A stretch of DNA of 7,321 nucleotides from Flavobacteriales bacterium (GTDB lineage Bacteria > Bacteroidota > Bacteroidia > Flavobacteriales_D > Sanyastnellaceae): the NCBI GenBank assembly GCA_015660615.1, contig DQKQ01000208.1:1-7321 (forward strand). Direction: 5' to 3'. Made by a program: the position numbers and the translations under genes. Below the pieces are notes generated by a model, which made no database searches, had not been told where the DNA came from, and saw nothing but the letters and a program-made list of their open reading frames with translations. Positions 1-6,238 of this stretch are shown here, in pieces; position 1 is the stretch's first letter, and every line of letters starts with the position of its first letter.

Positions 1-195
1 TCCGTTGCAAAGGTTGAAACTAACATATGTATTCTTGAGCTTAATCTTGGTATAGACTCTGCCGAGTTAGTTAAGGAGTGGGGAAATATTGGGATTGAGT
101 GTTTTCCTTTCAGCCCTACTAGTATCAGATTTGTGACACATTTAGATTTGTCACGTACTCAAGTGGAAATGGCGTGTAGTTTACTTACTCAGTAA
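1..195 (+). CDS. L-threonine aldolase (PLP-dependent), C-terminal fragment
   Basis: The open frame enters from the left edge and ends at TAA (193-195), leaving 64 C-terminal residues. It reads as the small C-terminal domain of a low-specificity L-threonine aldolase (fold-type I PLP enzyme that cleaves threonine to glycine and acetaldehyde in the cytosol). Diagnostic parts are the TNICILEL strand at fragment residues 7-14 and SPTSIRFVTHLDLS at 38-51. The latter matches the family's usual 'P-x-x-R-x-V-T-H-x-D' ending; its Arg43 is the likely substrate-carboxylate ligand. The PLP lysine and N-terminal domain lie outside the window, so activity cannot be judged. The stop codon shares one base with the start of the next gene (TAATG), which suggests co-transcription and translational coupling. 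Another fold-type I beta-eliminating lyase is the main alternative. Confidence 0.82.
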   Translation, partial: SVAKVETNICILELNLGIDSAELVKEWGNIGIECFPFSPTSIRFVTHLDLSRTQVEMACSLLTQ

Positions 196-803
196 TGTCT
201 AAGGAGATAAAAAAAGGCAGCGAAGTGAAATTCCTCAACGATGTAGGTGGAGGAATTGTCTTAGAAATTTTTCCTGATGGGACTGCTAATGTAGAAGGGG
301 AGGACGGGTTCGATATGAAATACAATCTTACGGAACTTATGCTTGTGAGTGAAAGTATAACGGAGCAGGAAGAAGAGTATAACAACAAACTTCCCGATTT
401 AGCTAAGATCATAGCCCAAGACGTGAATGAGGAAAGGCAGAAGCTAATTCAAAAGGATTTCGAGGTTAAATACGCTAATGTTAGAGCGACAAATCAGCAA
501 AGGAGGGGGGAGCATATGGTTATTGACCTTCATATCCACGAACTTATTGATGATCAATCAGGTCTGCAAGACAGGACTAAGTTAGATATCCAGCTTAATC
601 ACTTTGAGAGAATGATGAGGATAGCTGGTGAGCAAAGGATAAAGCGGGTCATATTTATACATGGAGTAGGGCAGGGCGTGCTTAGAAACCAAATCAGAAC
701 GCGCTTAGATTCTTATTACCCCGATTGTACTGTCCGTGATGCTAACCCTCGTGAATATGGAGCAGGAGCTACAGAGGTTATTTTAGGTCAATCCTCTTTT
801 TGA
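195..803 (+). CDS. Smr-domain protein (MutS2 C-terminal-like), compact form
   Basis: 202 aa, cytosolic, with no signal peptide. Residues 8-51 form a small basic-start beta module (VKFLNDVGGGIV, then ANVEGEDGFD and LTELMLV) like the N-terminus of the Bacteroidota DUF2027/Smr proteins. Residues 52-107 are a charged, probably helical linker. Residues 108-197 are the Smr domain, with the signature DLHIHEL (111-117), the glycine loop HGVGQGVLR (156-164) and the closing GAGAT (189-193). Smr domains of MutS2 and related proteins bind and often nick nucleic acid; the substrate here is unknown. The better-known DUF2027-Smr proteins are, from memory, about 340 aa with an extra central domain, which this one lacks. 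The start at 195 is set by the TAATG overlap with the aldolase stop. The last 16 bp overlap the 3' end of the opposite-strand gene. Confidence 0.9.
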   Translation: MSKEIKKGSEVKFLNDVGGGIVLEIFPDGTANVEGEDGFDMKYNLTELMLVSESITEQEEEYNNKLPDLAKIIAQDVNEERQKLIQKDFEVKYANVRATNQQRRGEHMVIDLHIHELIDDQSGLQDRTKLDIQLNHFERMMRIAGEQRIKRVIFIHGVGQGVLRNQIRTRLDSYYPDCTVRDANPREYGAGATEVILGQSSF

Positions 804-1591
804 AGACTGTTTTCTTTATCAAGCTCTTCCAAATATTGTTTAGCAACTTGTTGCAAGTCAAGACCTAAAATCTTTATCATAATATCTCCTTGTTCTAGTT
901 TAAAATCACCATCTAATCTCCAGTTGAGGATTCTAAACTCATAGCTATCGCAATTATATCCCATAGGTATCCACGATGATTTTATGATAGCTGAAGAAAG
1001 GAAAGGTGTGCGAGTTTGGTTATTAAAAATTAAACTAATCCCTCTTTCTAACATCAATCTATCAGGCTTTTTGAACGATTTCTTAGCAGCCACCCACATA
1101 GTGTGTTCTGACTCCTCTAACATTGCAATCGCGGGTTGACATTCTGAATTTGCAATTGTGTCTAAAGGGCTTTTTTTGTCTATGATGTATACCTTAGTGG
1201 ATTCGGTGTTTCTTGAGTATCCAAGGGCTTTAATCATTTTAGGTGATATTTCAGCTCCTTGGTTTATCGATGGTGTGATGGTGATGATAGGCGAGTCCTG
1301 AGAAGCTCGGAAAAATAAACTTTTCTCATGATTAAGATCTTCAAGCCAAACAACAGCTTCGTGATTATCAGAGAAATATATCTTTCCGGCCCTGCTTTTC
1401 CCACTTTCTTCAACGGTGTACATAATAAAGTTCTCAAACTTAAGCGTGCCATCTCCGAGGGGCTTTCTAGTTAAGTTAGAGATTTCTTCAGCCATAGATG
1501 GCAACTTTTTATTCTGAGTGGTGGTGCTGTCTTGAGCAAGTGAGCTGAGAAAAAAGGAAAGAAAACTTGTGATTAATAAAACTATTTTCAT
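788..1591 (-). CDS. uncharacterised Sec-exported protein, 267 aa
   Basis: I do not recognise this family. The N-terminus is a signal peptide: Lys2, a hydrophobic stretch over residues 3-17, and probable cleavage near SLA-Q (after Ala19). There is no lipobox cysteine, so the mature protein is probably periplasmic or attached to the envelope by other means. The mature part is mixed alpha/beta. Two cysteines are present in the mature region (C151 and C214) and could form a disulfide in the periplasm. The C-terminus (about 245-267) is a charged helix rich in Glu and Lys. No T9SS sorting domain is present. It lies 12 bp downstream of the 296 aa secreted protein on the same strand, so the two are probably co-transcribed. 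Its stop codon is inside the 3' end of the convergent smr gene. That it is a real gene is well supported by length, the signal peptide and tight packing. Confidence 0.78.
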   Translation of the reverse strand: MKIVLLITSFLSFFLSSLAQDSTTTQNKKLPSMAEEISNLTRKPLGDGTLKFENFIMYTVEESGKSRAGKIYFSDNHEAVVWLEDLNHEKSLFFRASQDSPIITITPSINQGAEISPKMIKALGYSRNTESTKVYIIDKKSPLDTIANSECQPAIAMLEESEHTMWVAAKKSFKKPDRLMLERGISLIFNNQTRTPFLSSAIIKSSWIPMGYNCDSYEFRILNWRLDGDFKLEQGDIMIKILGLDLQQVAKQYLEELDKENSLQKED

Positions 1592-1603
1592 AAATATCAG
1601 ATG

Positions 1604-2494
1604 TTAGTTAGATCTTTTCGACCTGTTAGGTCTGGGGTCGTTATAAATTTTATTTCTTTTATTCGATTTGTTATTATTGCTAACATTTACGTCCTTGGTG
1701 AACACCCATTTCCCATTATCCCAAACAAAGGCATCGTATTCCATCGTAGGACCGTAAAACGCAGTGGCTCCTACTAGAGACGGGTCGCTCGGGGCGAGGC
1801 GATCAAGTACGATCCTTTTTTTATCAGCTTCATAGTTAAGTGTAGCTTGAAGAGCATCTCCATATTCTAAGACATGTCGCTTTTTTAAACCCTCATCGGT
1901 TTTTAAATATGGTACTCCTAAGCGAATCCGATCATTTGTAATAATCATCGTCTCAATAATCTTCCTTGTGACTTGACCATCTGCTCCCTCCCAACCGAGT
2001 AAAGTATATACAGGAGATTTCTTCACGTGGGTAAGTATAAGCTTGTAGTAAATAGCTCCTGGCCAATCATCGGCTCTATAACTTCGTTCAACATTTGTAG
2101 GGTCTTCTTCCCTGTTGTGAGTAAGTTCAACCCATTTAAAAGTGCTAAAATCCCCCATCCTTTCAAACCCAAAAATGACAAAACATCCATAGTCCTGTGT
2201 CCTATCTAATCTTTCAGAATTCCAAGATAGAATAACGACCTTCTCTTTTCCTGAGCCAGCAGTAATGTTGCCAGCAGGCCAGTTGCTGATCAACGGTTTT
2301 AAATCTTCTGTAGTTAGAGCATCGTTGAGACTCTGTACTAAGTAATTCTTTAGGGCCTGATGAGCTATTGCTCTATCGGTGTCGGTTTTCGCAGTACTTA
2401 GAGATGCGAATTGCTCTGTTTGAGCAGAAGTGAAAAACGGACATAATAAAACCGTGAAAAAAGCAAAAATTAGTATTTTCTTCTTCATTATCAT
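1604..2494 (-). CDS. uncharacterised Sec-exported Bacteroidota protein, 296 aa
   Basis: The N-terminus MIMKKKILIFAFF through FFTSAQ is a clear signal peptide with likely cleavage around residue 24 (A-Q). Start is either 2494 or the second Met at 2488; both give the same mature protein. The mature part has motifs I recall, without a name, from a recurring family of Flavobacteriia hypothetical proteins: AIYYKLI (147-153), VYTLLGWEGADGQ (162-174) followed by TRKIIETM, a KRIVLDRLAPSDPSL block (226-240), and YGPTMEYDAFVWDNGKWVF (247-265). The extreme C-terminus (272-296) is Asn/Lys/Arg-rich, low complexity and strongly basic. There is no lipobox and no T9SS domain. The gene sits 33 bp after the ferredoxin stop and 12 bp before the next exported protein, consistent with one transcript. 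The function is unknown. Confidence 0.8.
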   Translation of the reverse strand: MIMKKKILIFAFFTVLLCPFFTSAQTEQFASLSTAKTDTDRAIAHQALKNYLVQSLNDALTTEDLKPLISNWPAGNITAGSGKEKVVILSWNSERLDRTQDYGCFVIFGFERMGDFSTFKWVELTHNREEDPTNVERSYRADDWPGAIYYKLILTHVKKSPVYTLLGWEGADGQVTRKIIETMIITNDRIRLGVPYLKTDEGLKKRHVLEYGDALQATLNYEADKKRIVLDRLAPSDPSLVGATAFYGPTMEYDAFVWDNGKWVFTKDVNVSNNNKSNKRNKIYNDPRPNRSKRSN

Positions 2495-2527
2495 TTAACG
2501 CCTCATAGGGTATACATATTATTTTCC

Positions 2528-2875
2528 TTATATGTGTAAAAACGTCTTTTTTGAAAGTAAAACCTCTTTACTTTCACGCACATCTTCATCAACAATGCAA
2601 CAATCTACAGGACAAACAGCAGCGCATTGTGGCTCGTCATGGAAGCCAACGCACTCAGTACATTTTTCTGGAGATATGAAATATAAATCCATACTTATAG
2701 CGTCGTTTTCCTTGTCAGCATCTACCTCTCCGGCTGTTGGGTGTACTCCCTTACCTGCAAATCCAGTACCGTCAGAAAACTTCCATTTAGCAGCTCCTTC
2801 ATAGATAGCTGTATTGGGACATTCGGGCTCACAAGCTCCACAGTTAATGCAGTCGTCGGTAATAATAATTGCCAT
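2528..2875 (-). CDS. dicluster 4Fe-4S ferredoxin
   Basis: 115 aa, soluble, cytosolic electron carrier with two [4Fe-4S] clusters. The first cluster motif is CINCGACEPECP, C9-x2-C12-x2-C15-x3-C19-Pro. The second is C72-x2-C75-x8-C84-x3-C88-Pro, followed by an extra C92-C93 pair. The eight-residue insertion in the second CxxC...C motif is typical of the Allochromatium vinosum-type bacterial ferredoxins (FdxA/YfhL-like), which have a low-potential cluster. Residues 25-65 are an insert between the two cluster motifs, with an FSDGTGFAGKG stretch. Length fits the short Bacteroidota members. It is divergent from the acyl-CoA reductase, with the two start regions only tens of bases apart, and is followed on the same strand by two exported proteins. 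A TATCTTTG -7 element lies 27 bp upstream of its ATG. The redox partner is not evident from the sequence. Confidence 0.95.
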   Translation of the reverse strand: MAIIITDDCINCGACEPECPNTAIYEGAAKWKFSDGTGFAGKGVHPTAGEVDADKENDAISMDLYFISPEKCTECVGFHDEPQCAAVCPVDCCIVDEDVRESKEVLLSKKTFLHI

Positions 2876-2876
2876 G

Positions 2877-2884
2877 TACTTTTG
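2877..2884 (+). promoter_or_regulatory. -7 element of the acyl-CoA reductase promoter
   Basis: The sequence TACTTTTG matches TAnnTTTG exactly. It lies 28 bases upstream of the GTG chosen as the start of the acyl-CoA reductase and just downstream of the in-frame ATG at 2874. If used, transcription would begin near 2890, so the ATG at 2874 would be outside the mRNA. No good -33 element is seen upstream, where the DNA is ferredoxin coding sequence. Confidence 0.45.
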
Positions 2885-2902
2885 CCTTTCAATTTACAGA
2901 TA

Positions 2903-2910
2903 CAAAGATA
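2903..2910 (-). promoter_or_regulatory. -7 element of the ferredoxin promoter
   Basis: Read on the minus strand this is TATCTTTG, an exact match to the Bacteroidota TAnnTTTG -7 consensus. It ends 27 bases before the ferredoxin ATG, which would give a short leader of about 20 nt. The -33 element is weak: the nearest TTG is only about 14 bp further upstream (the usual spacing is nearer 19-21), inside the start of the acyl-CoA reductase gene. Confidence 0.5.
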
Positions 2911-2912
2911 CA

Positions 2913-3968
2913 GTGAACAAACTACAACCTGTCTTACTGAAACTAGGAATTTGGTTTCTACATAACGCCCCCAACGATAACGAGTTATTGCGATTGGCTG
3001 AATCTCATAATGGTTGGTTTACAGCTGATAGTGTGAAGACTGCCTTTAAATCGATAGGAGAATCATTGGGAGAAGATCAGGTGAGTAAGTGGCTTTTAAA
3101 TTATGATCTTCCCGATGTTGTAGAAGGGGATTCTGGAAAAAGAGTGGGGCTCATTTTAGCTGGAAATCTTCCTCTTGTTGGGTTTCACGATATACTTTGT
3201 TCAGTTGTCGCTGGTCACAATGTCGCTATTAAGGCCTCGAGAGTAGATATGGTTTTACCTAAACGAGTTGTTCAGGAGATTGAAAATATTGAACCTAAAT
3301 TAAAGGGTAGGATTACTTTTGTAGATGGTAAATTAGGTAAAGTGGATGCGGTAATAGCAACTGGCAGCTCCAATACAATGAGATATTTTGACGCGTATTT
3401 CGGACATTTACCACATCTTTTTAGAGCCCAAAGAACTGGTGTTGCTGTTCTCGACGGCTTAGAGTCGGAAGATGAGTTGAAAGCTCTTGGAGATGATATG
3501 TTTACTCACTTTGGATTGGGGTGCAGAAGTACTACGAAGGTTTTCTTGCCTAAAGATTTCGATCTCGACAGGTGTTTTGGTGCTTGGGTTTCGTGGGGGG
3601 ATTTAGCGATGAATAACAAGTATGCGAACAACTATGATTATCACAAAGCTATTTGGCTTCTCAATAGAGATGATTTGATAGAAAATGGATTCCTTTTAGT
3701 AAAAGAAGACGACCAATGGGTGTCTCCTGTGGGTACTCTTTTTATAGAACGCTACGACGAAATCGATCAGATAGTAAACAAGTTGACTGATTATCAAAAT
3801 GGGCTTCAGTTAGTTACTTCGAGAGCTGGAGCAAAACAATTCAAGTCAGCCTTATCTAAACAATCGCCTACAATCGCACAAACAGATCTCGGGTCGGCTC
3901 AATCCCCTGCCTTGGACGATTACGCTGATGGTGTAGACGCAATAGAATTTTTACTAGACCTTAAATAA
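2913..3968 (+). CDS. LuxC-type acyl-CoA reductase
   Basis: 351 aa from the GTG at 2913. It belongs to the LuxC/acyl-CoA reductase family within the aldehyde dehydrogenase superfamily, which reduces fatty acyl-CoA with NADPH to the aldehyde via a thioester. Visible marks in this numbering are VGLILAGNLPLVGFHD (78-93, nucleotide-binding region), KASRVD (107-112), ATGSSNTMRYF (149-159) and FGLGCRS (200-206), with Cys204 the probable catalytic nucleophile. The C-terminus ends with the DYADGVDAIEFL stretch (336-347) typical of Bacteroidota members. The frame stays open to an ATG at 2874 and beyond, but those codons overlap the ferredoxin start on the other strand. The homologous N-terminus begins at VNKLQPVLLKLG, hence the GTG choice. 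The gene is not next to luxD, luxE or luciferase genes, so bioluminescence is not implied. The physiological substrate is unknown. Confidence 0.88.
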   Translation: MNKLQPVLLKLGIWFLHNAPNDNELLRLAESHNGWFTADSVKTAFKSIGESLGEDQVSKWLLNYDLPDVVEGDSGKRVGLILAGNLPLVGFHDILCSVVAGHNVAIKASRVDMVLPKRVVQEIENIEPKLKGRITFVDGKLGKVDAVIATGSSNTMRYFDAYFGHLPHLFRAQRTGVAVLDGLESEDELKALGDDMFTHFGLGCRSTTKVFLPKDFDLDRCFGAWVSWGDLAMNNKYANNYDYHKAIWLLNRDDLIENGFLLVKEDDQWVSPVGTLFIERYDEIDQIVNKLTDYQNGLQLVTSRAGAKQFKSALSKQSPTIAQTDLGSAQSPALDDYADGVDAIEFLLDLK

Positions 3969-3969
3969 G

Positions 3970-3977
3970 TATCTTCG
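3970..3977 (+). promoter_or_regulatory. possible -7 element directly before the lipoprotein gene
   Basis: TATCTTCG differs from the TAnnTTTG consensus at one position. A T-run (3948-3952) lies 17 bp upstream as a weak -33 candidate. The element ends only 4 bases before the ATG at 3982, so a transcript from here would be leaderless or nearly so. The gene could equally be read through from the acyl-CoA reductase 13 bp upstream. Confidence 0.3.
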
Positions 3978-3981
3978 CGAC

Positions 3982-5100
3982 ATGCAAGTAAAATACCTAT
4001 TTTTTCTTATTCCCATTATGTGGTTGTCGAGTTGTACTACTGACGTTGACTTAACGGCTCCATACAAATCTATTCCTGTAGTATTTGGCCTGTTAGACGC
4101 TGAGTTAGATACGCAGTGGGTTCGCATTAACCGTACATGGTTAGGTGAGGGAGACCAAACTCAAGTAGCTCAAATCGCCGATTCTTCTGAGTATGACCCT
4201 GCTCGACTTCATGCACAGTTCGTTGAGGTCATAAATGGAATTGACGGAAGAATTTTTGAATTAAACGATACTCTGTTACAGGATAAGGAAGATAACGGGG
4301 TTTTTTTCGCTCCTGAGCACAGAGAGTATTTTGTCTCTACGCGTCGTCAAGATGGAGATGATCTAAATCCTGATGCATCTTACCGATTGGAGATTGTGAT
4401 TGATGACACTACAGAAGTTGAAGCAAGCACGAATATGATAGCTATGACTTTAGGGAATATAACTCAACCTCCCATGGGTATAGATGATTTAAAGTTGGGA
4501 TTTGCAAGTGTGGGTACTACGAATGTAACATATCCAGATTATACTTTCAAGTGGTCTTCAACACCAGGTGCTGCGCGCTATGATGCTGCCATTAGAGTAC
4601 ATTTTATGGAGAACTATTGGGCGGATGATTTTCATACTATTTTAGATAGTTCTAAGTACCGAACAATGGAAATTCCTATAGGTTCACTAGACCCTAATGA
4701 TGATGATGGAGGCGAACAATTAACCAAGGTATTCGGTGGGGCAACATTCTATAGCACTCTTTCTACCAGACTTGAAAAGAATATTCGGATAACACGAGAG
4801 TTAGGTATTTGGGATGAAGATGTACAAATATCGCGTGCCTTTGATTTCTTACTTATTGTAGCAAATGAGCAACTTGCTATATATCTCGATGTTAACTCTC
4901 CCATTACAGGTGTTATCCAAGATAGACCTGAATACAGTAACATAAATGGTGGTTTAGGTCTTTGGGCCTCAAGGACCATACAAGGTGTGTTTGGTCTTGG
5001 ATACACAACTGATACAATTGAGCACTTACAAGAAGGGGATGAGACGGCAGAATTGAATTTCTGTACGCCTAACCCCCTCTCAGATTATACTTGTCCGTAG
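3982..5100 (+). CDS. uncharacterised Bacteroidota outer-membrane-type lipoprotein
   Basis: 372 aa. It starts with a type II signal peptide: Lys4, a hydrophobic core over residues 5-15, and lipobox L15-S16-S17-C18, so Cys18 should be lipidated. The next residues (TTDVD) are acidic within a few positions, compatible with outer-membrane or surface placement but not a strict surface-export signal. The mature N-terminus DLTAPYKSIPVVFGLLD followed by VRINRTWLG, and the late PEYSNINGGLGLWASR block (316-331), recall a recurring family of Bacteroidota lipoproteins of similar design (DUF4249-like); I cannot assign a family with certainty. Predicted content is mostly beta strand. Apart from Cys18 the only cysteines are C361 and C371 at the extreme C-terminus, which could form a disulfide. 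The gene begins 13 bp after the acyl-CoA reductase stop and ends 5 bp from the convergent T9SS cargo gene. No function is assigned. Confidence 0.82.
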   Translation: MQVKYLFFLIPIMWLSSCTTDVDLTAPYKSIPVVFGLLDAELDTQWVRINRTWLGEGDQTQVAQIADSSEYDPARLHAQFVEVINGIDGRIFELNDTLLQDKEDNGVFFAPEHREYFVSTRRQDGDDLNPDASYRLEIVIDDTTEVEASTNMIAMTLGNITQPPMGIDDLKLGFASVGTTNVTYPDYTFKWSSTPGAARYDAAIRVHFMENYWADDFHTILDSSKYRTMEIPIGSLDPNDDDGGEQLTKVFGGATFYSTLSTRLEKNIRITRELGIWDEDVQISRAFDFLLIVANEQLAIYLDVNSPITGVIQDRPEYSNINGGLGLWASRTIQGVFGLGYTTDTIEHLQEGDETAELNFCTPNPLSDYTCP

Positions 5101-5105
5101 TCGTT

Positions 5106-6197
5106 TTACTTGATGATTACAGTTGAAGGACGAGAACGTAGACCTTTATTTAGTAATGTAATATCAGAAACCAAGTAAGCTCCTGATGCTAGCCCATTCG
5201 TTGAAATCGTGTTTCCGAATCCGGTATTGATTACACGACCTGTAGCATCTCTGAGTTCCCACTCAGTATCTACAGAAGCTCCACTTAAAATGATGTCATC
5301 AGATGCTGCAATTGGATTGGGGAATGGAACGAAAGCGTTAGGAATAACTGTGGTTATACCATTTCCAGAAGTGTCTGTGGCCTCTCCCTGGTATTCGACA
5401 GAAAAAGTAGCTCCGAAAACCATACTTACTTCTAAATAAGGCATTCCTCCATTTCCTACCCAAGAGTAAACAGTAGAGACTCTATCTATCTCGAAAGGAT
5501 CTGATCCAGTAAGAGAAAAGATATCGTGGGTTGTAATTGTAGTGTTTACTCTTAAAACTTCGTGCGTAGCTCCACCTGGTAAGGTAAGAGTGCCCCAACC
5601 ATCAACAGAACCTACTCTTGAAGCAGAAGTCTCATACGTAAATACTTCAGGAATATTGACAGTGAATGCTGATGTAGAGATGATTTCGTCCATGTAGTTT
5701 AATGGTAGAGGGTGAATTTCGTCTATGTCAGAGTATTCAACAGGAAGGTCCAACCCTTCAATACTCATCGAGATTCCAGCAATGTTGTATGAATCGTTTG
5801 AGGTCTGTAAGTAGTTGTATAGATTAGATATCGCTACGGGTAACTCAATACCAAAAGTTTCTAAAGCTGCGAGGTCGAATTCTCCGGGACCGAATAAATC
5901 ACATAAGTACTCTGTATTAGTCCACTCGTTGTTGAAAGAAAGTTGTGCAGTAAAAGGAGCGTCTCCCATAGCGCCAAACTCTACATCAGCTTCTGAAGAA
6001 GAAACCAAATCAGAAAAATCCCAATCAAATCCTCCTCCAGTAGTAGTGAAGTCAGAGGATGGGTCTGGTAACGACGTTTGTATTGTGTAAGATTCTCCAG
6101 CTTGAGGAAGGTCAGAAGAAGTAATTGTAATTTGGGCTGATGTAGATACAGCAAAAGTTAGCATAGATGCCAATAGAATAGAATGTACAAATTTCAT
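5106..6197 (-). CDS. secreted T9SS cargo protein with type A sorting domain
   Basis: 363 aa from the ATG at 6197. The frame is open to an ATG at 6236, but the 13 extra residues would sit ahead of a clean signal peptide (MKFVHSILLASML...STSAQ, cleavage near residue 21), so the downstream start is preferred. The mature part is beta-rich and acidic, with a WDFSDL motif (59-64) and DGWGTLTLPGGATHEVLRV (199-217), a motif I recall from other Bacteroidota secreted proteins of unknown role. Residues 290-363 form the T9SS type A sorting domain: PNP at 293-295, WELRDATGRVI (313-323), LASGAYLV (336-343) and a basic terminal VIIK. The protein should cross the inner membrane by Sec and the outer membrane by the type IX system, with the domain then removed and the protein released or anchored on the surface. 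It has no recognisable catalytic domain. It is convergent with the lipoprotein gene. Confidence 0.88.
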   Translation of the reverse strand: MKFVHSILLASMLTFAVSTSAQITITSSDLPQAGESYTIQTSLPDPSSDFTTTGGGFDWDFSDLVSSSEADVEFGAMGDAPFTAQLSFNNEWTNTEYLCDLFGPGEFDLAALETFGIELPVAISNLYNYLQTSNDSYNIAGISMSIEGLDLPVEYSDIDEIHPLPLNYMDEIISTSAFTVNIPEVFTYETSASRVGSVDGWGTLTLPGGATHEVLRVNTTITTHDIFSLTGSDPFEIDRVSTVYSWVGNGGMPYLEVSMVFGATFSVEYQGEATDTSGNGITTVIPNAFVPFPNPIAASDDIILSGASVDTEWELRDATGRVINTGFGNTISTNGLASGAYLVSDITLLNKGLRSRPSTVIIK

Positions 6198-6238
6198 TTT
6201 AGGTGTTTTTTGAGTATAAGCAATTACATACAACATGA

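Noticed and set aside
2532..2804. Open frame of 90 aa on the plus strand opposite the ferredoxin
   Set aside because: It is antisense to a gene with two intact cluster motifs, is Ser-rich with no recognisable motif, and is a shadow of that gene's codon pattern.
2814..2912. Upstream extension of the acyl-CoA reductase frame to ATG 2814 or 2874
   Set aside because: It overlaps the well-supported ferredoxin coding region, reads as non-family sequence (MYFCLSIYRYKDT), and would lie upstream of the predicted transcript start.
2913..3968. Bioluminescence (lux) operon
   Set aside because: Only a LuxC-like reductase is present; no luxA, luxB, luxD or luxE-like gene occurs in the window.
4749..5006. 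85 aa minus-strand open frame inside the lipoprotein gene
   Set aside because: No motif or start signal; lies wholly within a long, clearly coding frame.
6198..6236. 13-residue N-terminal extension of the T9SS cargo protein from ATG 6236
   Set aside because: The extension precedes a complete, conventional signal peptide beginning at the ATG at 6197.
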